Below, in pieces: positions 14,174 through 20,092 of a DNA stretch of 20,092 nt. The first letter of the stretch is position 1, and each line of letters starts with the position of its first letter. A model generated the notes under the pieces. The model had not been told where the DNA came from, did not search any database, and saw nothing but the letters and a program-made list of their open reading frames with translations. The position numbers and the translations under genes were made by a program. Source of the DNA: Acidobacteria bacterium UBA2161 (GTDB lineage: Bacteria > Acidobacteriota > Vicinamibacteria > Vicinamibacterales > UBA823); NCBI GenBank assembly GCA_002328835.1, contig DCWN01000017.1:348300-368391 (forward strand), given 5' to 3'.

Positions 14174-16840
14174 GTGAGTATGACCAAGACGTTGAGCCGG
14201 CTTCCCTGGCGAGGTGCCATCGCCCTGATCGCCCTGGCCGCCGTCGTCGGGCTCGCGCCCGCGGCCGCACAGGGTCAATCGATTGAGTCACCCGAGGAGT
14301 TCTTCGGCTTTCAGATGGGCGCCGACCGGAAACTGGCGCGCTGGGACAAGCTCGTCGAGTACTACGAGCTGCTGGGTCGCGAGAGCGACCGCCTCGAAGT
14401 CGTGAACATGGGGCCGACCACGCGCGGCAACCCGTTTCTGGCGCTCTTCATCTCATCACCGGCGAATCTTGCCCGGCTCGAAGAGCTGCGGCAGTTGAAT
14501 GCCACGTTGAGCGATCCGAGGGGCGCGTCCGAGCAGGAGATCGAACGAGCGATCGCGAATGGCAAGGCGGTCGTCGTCCAGTCGATGGGGCTCCATTCGA
14601 CCGAGGTGGGCGCGAGCCAGATGGCCGCCGAGTTGATGTACGACCTCGTGACCCGGACCGACGATGAGGTGGCCCGGATCCTCGACGAGACGGTCGCCAT
14701 CATGATCCCGAGCTTCAACCCCGACGGCCAGAACATCGTGACCGATTGGTACAACGAGTTCGTCGGGACGCAGTACGAGGGTGTGAGCCCGCCCGAGCTG
14801 TACCACCACTACATCGGCCACGACAACAATCGCGACGCATTCCAGCAGAACACGGTCGAGTCGCAGTACGGCGCGACGATCATGTTCCGTGACTGGATCC
14901 CACAGGCCTACGTCGATCACCACCAGATGGGCGCCTACGGCGCGCGGATCTACGTGCCGCCCTATGCCGAACCGATCCGCCCGGCGGGCGACCCGCTGGT
15001 CTGGCGCGAGATGAGCTGGTACGGTGCGCACATCGCCTACAAGGAAGAAGAAGCTGGGATCTCCGGCGTCGTCAACGCCGCCATCTATTCCGGCTGGGGC
15101 CACTTCGGCTTCCACTGGATCACGCCGTTCCACAACATCGCCGGAATGCTGACCGAGTCGGCGAGCGCCAGACTGGCCACGCCGCTTTTCGTGCATCCAG
15201 ATCAACTGAACGGCTCGCGTGGTTTGCCCGAGTACGAGATCCAGACCACCTTCCCGAACCCGTGGGAGGGCGGCTGGTGGCGCGTCCGCGACATCGTGGA
15301 GCAGCAGAAGATCGCCGCGATCGCCACGCTCGACATCGCGGCGCGGCACCGCGCCACGGTGCTGCGGAACGCCTACCTGAAGGCGTCTCGACAGATCGAG
15401 CGCGGCGCCGAGATGTCGCCCGCGGCGTTCGTCATCCCGGCCGACCAGCACGATCCGCTCACGGCGACGAAGATGGTCAACAAGCTGCGGCTGCAGGGGA
15501 TCGAAGTGCAGCGCGCAACGGCGGAGTTCACGCATGAGGGTCGGGTCTACGGCCCGGGGACCTTCGTCGTCTCGATGGCCCAGCCGAAGATGGGTGTCAT
15601 CCGGTGGCTACTCGGCCGGACCTTCTACCCCGACAACACCTACACGCGGAACCGCGACGGCAGCCCGATGCGGCCCTATGACATGTCGACCGACACGATG
15701 GCCGAATTCATGGGCGTCAGGGTCGACCCGGTCGAATCCAACGTCGAATCTGGCCTGAGCGTGGTCACCGCCGAGATCGCGTCGACCGGGCGCGTCGCCA
15801 AGGGTCGGAACGGCTATCGGCTCGACGGGCGGCTGAACGACAGCTTCAAGGCGACGAACCTGCTCCTCGCCGCGAACGTCGGCGTGCGGCGGGCCACGGA
15901 CTCCGCTAGCGGCGTGAGCGCAGGCGATTTCATCGTGCCGGCGTCGGCCGATGACGCGATCGTCGCGCGGATCGCCGGCGCGACCGGCGTCGACTTCACG
16001 GCGCTGGACGCCGACGCGAGCGCCTTCAGCCAGCCACAGCAGCGAACCCGTATCGGCATGTACCAGCGGTACTACGGCGGCAACATGGACGAGGGCTGGA
16101 CCCGCTGGCTCCTCGAGGACTTCGAATTCCCGTACGACACGCTGATGGATGCCGCCGTCACGGGCGGCACGTTGAACGACGACTACGACGTCATCGTTCT
16201 GCCCGCCGACAGCGTTGCGCGGATGACCGGCGACCAGCCGGAGAACGGCCCCAGCCGAGGCGGGAGCCCGGAGGACTATCCACCGGCCTTCCGGAGCGGA
16301 TTTGGAGACGAGGGCGTCGAGGCCCTCGAGGCCTTCGTCGAGAACGGCGGCACACTCGTAACTTTCGCGCAGGCGGGTGACCTGGCGATCGAGAAGTTCG
16401 ACCTGCCGGTCCGCAACGCCGTGGCGGGGTTGTCGTCCACGGAGTTCTGGTCGCCCGGCTCGACGCTGCGCGTCGACATCGATCGCGACCATCCGTTGGC
16501 CTACGGGATGCCGGCCAAGGGCCTCGCGGCGTTCCTCGGCGGGAACCAGGTCTACCAGGTCGTGGCCACGCCACGCAACGACCGGGTCGAGCGGATCGTG
16601 ACATTCATCGACCGCGACATCCTCGAAAGCGGCTGGCTGCTCGGCGAGGAGGCGATCGCCGAGAAGGCCGCCATGGTCTCGGTCGCGCACGGCGAGGGGC
16701 GCGTCGTCCTGATAGGCTTCCGGGCGCAGCACCGCGCCCAGACCCACGGGACGTTCAAGCTCGTGTTCAACGCGCTCATGGGTGCCGGGGTGCCCGGCGC
16801 GGCAGGCAGCGCCGCGACCGACGGCGGAAGCCGACCATGA
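14174..16840 (+). CDS. Exported M14 zinc carboxypeptidase-like protein with C-terminal GATase-like domain
   Basis: The 888-residue product has a Sec signal peptide (about 1-34, APAAAQGQ). The M14 domain (about 45-380) has the zinc motif HSTE (His141, Glu144), NPDG at 182-185, the substrate arginine in HDNNRD (Arg220), a third zinc histidine in DHHQMG (His249 or His250) and a candidate catalytic glutamate in MLTES (Glu328). A middle region (about 400-620) carries no domain I recognise. The C-terminal part (about 640-875) resembles the class I glutamine-amidotransferase fold (DVIVLPADS, ALEAFVENGGTLV, GEGRVVLIGFRAQHR) without a visible Cys-His pair, so it is probably structural. M14 proteins of this build are common among exported peptidases in this kind of genome and trim peptides or cell-wall peptides. 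Its stop overlaps the next start as ATGA. Confidence 0.87.
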   Translation: MSMTKTLSRLPWRGAIALIALAAVVGLAPAAAQGQSIESPEEFFGFQMGADRKLARWDKLVEYYELLGRESDRLEVVNMGPTTRGNPFLALFISSPANLARLEELRQLNATLSDPRGASEQEIERAIANGKAVVVQSMGLHSTEVGASQMAAELMYDLVTRTDDEVARILDETVAIMIPSFNPDGQNIVTDWYNEFVGTQYEGVSPPELYHHYIGHDNNRDAFQQNTVESQYGATIMFRDWIPQAYVDHHQMGAYGARIYVPPYAEPIRPAGDPLVWREMSWYGAHIAYKEEEAGISGVVNAAIYSGWGHFGFHWITPFHNIAGMLTESASARLATPLFVHPDQLNGSRGLPEYEIQTTFPNPWEGGWWRVRDIVEQQKIAAIATLDIAARHRATVLRNAYLKASRQIERGAEMSPAAFVIPADQHDPLTATKMVNKLRLQGIEVQRATAEFTHEGRVYGPGTFVVSMAQPKMGVIRWLLGRTFYPDNTYTRNRDGSPMRPYDMSTDTMAEFMGVRVDPVESNVESGLSVVTAEIASTGRVAKGRNGYRLDGRLNDSFKATNLLLAANVGVRRATDSASGVSAGDFIVPASADDAIVARIAGATGVDFTALDADASAFSQPQQRTRIGMYQRYYGGNMDEGWTRWLLEDFEFPYDTLMDAAVTGGTLNDDYDVIVLPADSVARMTGDQPENGPSRGGSPEDYPPAFRSGFGDEGVEALEAFVENGGTLVTFAQAGDLAIEKFDLPVRNAVAGLSSTEFWSPGSTLRVDIDRDHPLAYGMPAKGLAAFLGGNQVYQVVATPRNDRVERIVTFIDRDILESGWLLGEEAIAEKAAMVSVAHGEGRVVLIGFRAQHRAQTHGTFKLVFNALMGAGVPGAAGSAATDGGSRP

Positions 16841-17202
16841 CCCAGGCCGAGCAGGACAAGCGGATCGACTACATCGAGTTCGCGGTCGAGGACATCGCTG
16901 CCGCGAAGACGTTCTATTCGAGCGTCTTCGGATGGGAGTTCACCGACTACGGCCCCGACTACACCTCCTTCTTCGACGGCCGGCTTGCCGGGGGGTTCGG
17001 CAAGGCGCCGGACGCGAGTTCCAACGTCCCGGGGGGCGGCCCACTCGTCGTACTCTACGCGACCGATCTCGCCGCCTGCGAGGCGGCCGTCAAGACGCAC
17101 GGCGGCCGGATCGTGAAGGAGCCGTTCGAATTCCCCGGTGGCCGGCGGTTCCACTTCGCCGATCCGAGCGACCACGAGCTGGCGATCTGGTCGGAGAAGT
17201 AG
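16837..17202 (+). CDS. VOC-family (glyoxalase/bleomycin-resistance fold) protein
   Basis: The product has 121 residues made of two beta-alpha-beta-beta-beta modules: IDYIEFAVEDIAAAKTFYSSVFGWEF (10-35) and LVVLYATDLAACEAAVKTHGG (70-90), ending FHFADPSDHELAIW. The late glutamate (Glu114) at the usual metal position is present; the early position, often His, reads Glu14, so metal binding is possible but not certain. Substrate is unknown. Its ATG overlaps the TGA of the M14 gene (ATGA), so the two are translationally coupled. No signal peptide is present, so it acts in the cytoplasm, unlike both neighbours. Confidence 0.85.
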   Translation: MTQAEQDKRIDYIEFAVEDIAAAKTFYSSVFGWEFTDYGPDYTSFFDGRLAGGFGKAPDASSNVPGGGPLVVLYATDLAACEAAVKTHGGRIVKEPFEFPGGRRFHFADPSDHELAIWSEK

Positions 17203-17239
17203 GGCGGAAAGAGGCACGCCCAGTTTCGGAGAACGATCC

Positions 17240-18148
17240 ATGGCGACCCGAACACATCTCACCTCGCTCGCACTCGCCTGCTTCGTGGGCGTGGCCGCCG
17301 CCCACGCCCAGGAGGGCCCGAAGATCTTCATCTCGGTCGACATGGAGGGCATCGGCGGCATCGGCACGGGCCGGATGACGAGCGCCGGCGGCAAGGACTA
17401 CGCACTCGGCCGCGAGCTGATGACCGAGGAGGTCAACACGGTCGTGGCGGCGATCCTCAACTACGTCGCAGCCGACCCCAACAACGATCCCGCCGAGATC
17501 GTCGTGAACGACTCGCACGGTGACATGCAGAACCTGTTGCACACGCGGCTCGATCGGCGCGTGACCTACATCCAGGGCAACCTCAAGCCACTCGGGATGG
17601 TCCAGGGGCTCGACGCCTCGTTCGACGCCGCGATCTTCCTCGGCTATCACGCGCGCGCCGGCACCGAGGGAGGATTCCTCGCGCATACCGGCTCGGGGGC
17701 GGTGAAGGGACTCTGGCTCGACGGCACCGAGGTCGGCGAGGGTGGCCTGAACGCCTACTACGCCGGCAGCCACGGCGTGCCGATCATCCTCGCCGCCGGC
17801 GACCAGACGTTCACCGAGCAGTTCGCCGCGCTGGTCCCGACCCGCACGGTGGCAACGAAGAGAGCGATCGGCTCGTCGGTGGCTCAGCTCCTGCACCCCG
17901 ACGTCGTGCGCACCCGCCTCCGTGACGCAACGCGCGCCGCACTCGACGATCTCGCCGGCGCCATGCCGCTCGACACCGGCGGTCCGGTCACGCTCAGGAT
18001 GCGATCGGCCTCGACGACCCGCGCCGACATCCTTCAGGCGATCCCCGACATGCGTCGGGTGGACGGCACGACGGTCGAGTACGACGCGCGCGACATGACC
18101 GAGGCGTACGCGCTGATCCGCCTGATGTATCGCTACGTGAGCTGGTAG
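17240..18148 (+). CDS. Exported M55 family D-aminopeptidase (DppA-like)
   Basis: The product has 302 residues. It has the M55 signature SVDMEG (Asp34, Glu36), His93 in NDSHGD, His137 in GYHA, His149 in LAHTGS and Glu167 in EVGEGGLNAYYA, which together match the zinc and catalytic residues of Bacillus DppA. DppA releases N-terminal D-amino acids, for example D-Ala from D-Ala-D-Ala. The first 23 residues (LTSLALACFVGVAAAHA-Q) form a clear signal peptide, whereas classic DppA is cytoplasmic; this suggests use of D-amino-acid peptides from peptidoglycan outside the membrane. ATG 17240 has GGAG at 17228-17231, eight bases upstream. The open frame extends back to 17138, inside the VOC gene, but that part has no SD. 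Confidence 0.88.
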   Translation: MATRTHLTSLALACFVGVAAAHAQEGPKIFISVDMEGIGGIGTGRMTSAGGKDYALGRELMTEEVNTVVAAILNYVAADPNNDPAEIVVNDSHGDMQNLLHTRLDRRVTYIQGNLKPLGMVQGLDASFDAAIFLGYHARAGTEGGFLAHTGSGAVKGLWLDGTEVGEGGLNAYYAGSHGVPIILAAGDQTFTEQFAALVPTRTVATKRAIGSSVAQLLHPDVVRTRLRDATRAALDDLAGAMPLDTGGPVTLRMRSASTTRADILQAIPDMRRVDGTTVEYDARDMTEAYALIRLMYRYVSW

Positions 18149-18173
18149 GCGGTGGTTCTGCCCCGACCGGTGG

Positions 18174-18193
18174 CGCGCCCCTTGAGGGGCGCG
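18174..18193. repeat. GC-rich hairpin between the M55 gene and the HEGGH membrane protein
   Basis: CGCGCCCCT (18174-18182) and AGGGGCGCG (18185-18193) pair perfectly around a two-base centre; in practice an eight-pair stem with a four-base loop. No T-run follows. It lies 26 bases after the M55 stop and could be a 3'-end stabiliser, a Rho-assisted stop or a leader hairpin for the next gene. Confidence 0.5.
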
Positions 18194-18235
18194 AACGCCG
18201 CGCCTCACCTGTCACGAAACCGGGCTTTCCTGATC

Positions 18236-18724
18236 ATGCTCGCACGCGGTCTCTTCGTCGCCCTCCTCACGCCCTACGTTGGCTGGCTGGTCTTCGCCTA
18301 CGATTACCACTTCCTCGATGGCGTGAACCTAGCGCTGCACGAAGGCGGTCACCTCGTGTTCGCGGCCTTCGGCCAGACGCTGCAGGTCCTCGGCGGCACG
18401 ATCGGCCAACTGTTCTTCCCCATCGCCTGCCTGGCGAGCTTCGCGCATCGAAAGCAGGTCTTCGAGACGGCCGTCTGCGGAATCTGGGCCGCCGAAAGCT
18501 TGATGTACACAGCGCAGTATCTGGGCGATGCCCGGGCACAGGCGCTGCCGCTCGTCGGCGGCCACATCCATGACTGGAACCATCTGCTGTCGCAGGCTGG
18601 GCTACTGGGATGGAGTGAATCGCTCGGCACGGCGCTGCATGTCGTCGCCAGCGTTGCGGCCATGGCCGCGCTCACTGTGGCGATCCGGCACGTCCGCCCA
18701 AGCCAAGCGGTGAGTGCCCCCTAG
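18236..18724 (+). CDS. Small membrane protein with HEGGH zinc-protease-like motif
   Basis: From ATG 18236 the product has 162 residues with about four hydrophobic segments (5-22, 40-68, 78-95, 134-150). The first loop carries LHEGGHLVFAAFG (HExxH at 35-39), and a second conserved-looking block reads GGHIHDWNHLL (108-118) that could provide a third metal ligand. HExxH in a membrane segment, followed by a Gly-rich helix, recalls M50 (site-2) proteases, but the NPDG motif of that family is absent. I cannot assign a substrate. The frame is open back to a GTG at 18152, four bases after the M55 stop, but that stretch contains a strong hairpin and neither start has a good SD, so the start is uncertain. 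The stop overlaps yajQ tail to tail. Confidence 0.65.
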   Translation: MLARGLFVALLTPYVGWLVFAYDYHFLDGVNLALHEGGHLVFAAFGQTLQVLGGTIGQLFFPIACLASFAHRKQVFETAVCGIWAAESLMYTAQYLGDARAQALPLVGGHIHDWNHLLSQAGLLGWSESLGTALHVVASVAAMAALTVAIRHVRPSQAVSAP

Positions 18725-19203
18725 TCCCGGTAGTTCTCGAACTGCAACGGGATGTCGAGCTTGGCCTCCTTGAGCAGCGCGATCACCTGCTGGAGTTCGT
18801 CGCGCTTCTTGCCCGTCACCCGCAGCTTGTCGCCCTGGATGGCGACCTGTACCTTGAGCTTCGTCACCTTGACGCGCTTGACGATGTCGCGCGCTATCTC
18901 CGATTCGACACCTGAGCGCACGGCGATCAGCTGCCGGGCCTCGCCCACGTTGACTTGAGGCTCGTCGAGCTTCAAGCAGCGGATGTCGATCTTCCGGCCG
19001 ACGAGCCGCTTGGTCAAGATGTCGTACATCTGCCGGAGTTGGAATTCGTCGGGCGCCTTCATCGTGACCTGCTCGTCCTCGAGCTCGAACGTGGCGTTCG
19101 TGCCCTTGAAGTCGAAGCGCGTCGTCAGCTCCCGGTTCGCCTGGTCGACGGCGTTCCTGACCTCCTGCCGATCCACTTCCGAGACGACGTCGAACGATGG
19201 CAT
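18721..19203 (-). CDS. yajQ: YajQ family nucleotide/cyclic-di-GMP-binding protein
   Basis: The product has 160 residues, near the 163 of E. coli YajQ. It begins MPSFDVVSEVD and contains TRFDFKGTNA, the repeat of two RNP-like ferredoxin folds, KVTKLKVQVAIQGDKLRVTGKKRDELQ and the terminal PLQFENYRD; these are the family's hallmark segments. YajQ proteins bind cyclic-di-GMP in Xanthomonas and Pseudomonas and nucleic acid or nucleotides in other bacteria; in this lineage the role is unproven. ATG 19203 is supported by GGAGG six bases upstream; the longer frame from 19242 would run through the SD. Its TAG at 18723-18721 shares the CTAG with the stop of the convergent membrane protein gene. Confidence 0.93.
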   Translation of the reverse strand: MPSFDVVSEVDRQEVRNAVDQANRELTTRFDFKGTNATFELEDEQVTMKAPDEFQLRQMYDILTKRLVGRKIDIRCLKLDEPQVNVGEARQLIAVRSGVESEIARDIVKRVKVTKLKVQVAIQGDKLRVTGKKRDELQQVIALLKEAKLDIPLQFENYRD

Positions 19204-19273
19204 CTGTTCCTCCGATGAGCCGGCGCGATGTTCCGAAAACACTCTTGCTCGTGGCAGTATGTCACCTTAGCTG

Positions 19274-20074
19274 ATGCGGTACCGAGAGTTCCCGGTCGAT
19301 CCGAGGCTGGCGCCCTACGTACGGCTGATCTGGCTGCTGGACATCGACGACCCGGCCGACTTCGGCCCGCCCGAACGGGTGATGCCCGACGGCATCGTCG
19401 AGGTCGTCTTCCCCTTCGGTGCGCCGCTCGGCATCCGGTTCGCGGGCGAGCCGTTCGCGCCGCACGCCAGCAGTTTCGCCGTCTCGCAGACCCACCGGTT
19501 CGTCGAGATCAGGCCGAACGCGCCAGCCGGCTTCCTCTCGGTGCGTTTCCACCCCTGGGGCGCGTATCACTTCTTCGACGTGCCGGTCTCGGCAATCGCC
19601 GACCGCGCGGTTGGCCTCGACGCGCTGTGGGGGCCGCCGGCCGCGACGCTGCAGGAGCGGCTCGCCGGGGCCTCGGGTGACATCGAGCGGGTGGCGCTCG
19701 TGGAGCACTTCCTGATCGACCAGCTCGAGCGGCACGCGAAACGGGATGTCAGGCCGGCGGTCGAGGCGGTCTGGGAGCGCCGGGGGCAACTCGGCGTGTC
19801 GTCGTTGTGCGCTCGGCTCGGCGTCACCGAGCGCACGCTCGAGCGCACGTTCGGCGCTGCGCTGGGCACCTCGCCGAAGCACTTCGCCTGCCTGACCCGC
19901 TTCCTCAACGTCTGTGACCGGCTCCGCGACGGTCGCTGGGAGAGCCTGAGCGAGGTGGCGCACGCCGGCGGCTACTACGACCAGTCGCACTTCAACGCCG
20001 ACTTCAAGGCGTTCGCCGGCATCAGCCCGTCCGGCTTCGTGGCCCACCAGCACATCGCCTATCTCGAAATCTAG
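19274..20074 (+). CDS. AraC-family transcriptional regulator
   Basis: The product has 266 residues. The C-terminal part (about 158-256) is an AraC double helix-turn-helix: LGVSSLCARLGVTERTLERTF is the first helix pair (173-193) and LSEVAHAGGYYDQSHFNADFKAFAGISPSGF the second (225-255), with the family signature. The N-terminal part (1-150), with REFPVDPRLAPYVRLIWLL, MPDGIVEVVF and VRFHPWGAY, is the DUF6597-type sensor domain common in one-component regulators of this kind, whose ligand is generally unknown. It diverges from yajQ across 70 bases. ATG 19274 has no strong SD. The target is not evident; a local role toward yajQ is possible but unsupported. Confidence 0.9.
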   Translation: MRYREFPVDPRLAPYVRLIWLLDIDDPADFGPPERVMPDGIVEVVFPFGAPLGIRFAGEPFAPHASSFAVSQTHRFVEIRPNAPAGFLSVRFHPWGAYHFFDVPVSAIADRAVGLDALWGPPAATLQERLAGASGDIERVALVEHFLIDQLERHAKRDVRPAVEAVWERRGQLGVSSLCARLGVTERTLERTFGAALGTSPKHFACLTRFLNVCDRLRDGRWESLSEVAHAGGYYDQSHFNADFKAFAGISPSGFVAHQHIAYLEI

Positions 20075-20077
20075 ATG

Positions 20078-20092
20078 GGGCGCCTTGCGCCC
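20078..20092. repeat. GC-rich hairpin at window edge, copy 2 of the post-stop motif
   Basis: GGGCGC (20078-20083), loop CTT, GCGCCC (20087-20092) form a perfect 6-bp stem three bases after the AraC-family stop. It nearly repeats the hairpin at 885-899. The window ends here, so a following T-run cannot be checked. Confidence 0.55.

Noticed and set aside
12529..14278. Long minus-strand open frames (12529-13599 and 13223-14278)
   Set aside because: Antisense to the CDF exporter and membrane methyltransferase-like genes; His/Asp/Arg-rich shadow translations with no domain.
14456..16747. Two minus-strand frames of 359 and 379 codons
   Set aside because: Both lie opposite the M14 gene, whose signal peptide and zinc motifs are unmistakable.
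19204..19273. Divergent promoters between yajQ and the AraC-family gene
   Set aside because: A GTGACA...TGTTTT pair can be drawn on the minus strand, but it is too weak to list as a feature.

Overview
The window is GC-rich, densely coded bacterial chromosome with short intergenic gaps. There are 19 protein-coding genes and no RNA gene, CRISPR array, insertion sequence or integration site that I can support. The mix of exported hydrolases with Ala-rich signal peptides ending in AxA-Q, a Tat-like 'RRKFLTSVGG' start, a UbiD decarboxylase, ADP-forming acyl-CoA synthetase and GTG starts suits a soil or sediment heterotroph. My guess is Acidobacteriota (Vicinamibacteria-like), but this is inference because there is no rRNA or marker gene.

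Layout. (1) 46-876 (+): an HD-domain protein with the ligand pattern of PhnZ/MIOX-type diiron oxygenases. It ends at hairpins and converges on the next block. (2) 970-6844 (-): a four-gene operon, in transcription order a GntR/FCD regulator, a ThDP-dependent 2-hydroxyacyl-CoA lyase or oxalyl-CoA decarboxylase-like enzyme, a formyl-CoA transferase-like CaiB/BaiF protein, and a fused ADP-forming acyl-CoA synthetase. A perfect 17-bp palindrome upstream overlaps a good -10 and is the likely GntR operator. (3) 6952-9696 (+): exported metallo-beta-lactamase-fold hydrolase, GNAT acetyltransferase and exported M20 amidohydrolase, tightly spaced. (4) 9823-12364 (+): a C-terminal sulfotransferase remnant, a UbiD-family decarboxylase and a very compact 2H phosphoesterase-like gene; both small genes look internally deleted. 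(5) 12418-14110 (+): CDF metal exporter and a membrane methyltransferase-like protein. (6) 14174-18724 (+): exported M14 carboxypeptidase-like protein, VOC protein overlapping it by ATGA, exported M55 D-aminopeptidase and a small membrane protein with HEGGH. (7) 18721-19203 (-): YajQ, whose stop shares a CTAG with the preceding gene; and 19274-20074 (+): an AraC-family regulator with a hairpin at the window edge.

How it fits together. The most interesting unit is block 2. A formyl-CoA transferase and a ThDP enzyme able to release formyl-CoA can form a CoA-conserving cycle: the acid receives CoA from formyl-CoA, the lyase/decarboxylase regenerates formyl-CoA, and formate leaves. Active-site residues (Leu-Gln instead of the Tyr-Glu I recall in oxalyl-CoA decarboxylases; Gln48 and Leu38 in the transferase) suggest the substrate may be a 2-hydroxyacid rather than, or as well as, oxalate. 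The exported M14, M20 and M55 enzymes suggest scavenging of peptides, N-acyl amino acids and D-amino-acid peptides outside the cytoplasm.
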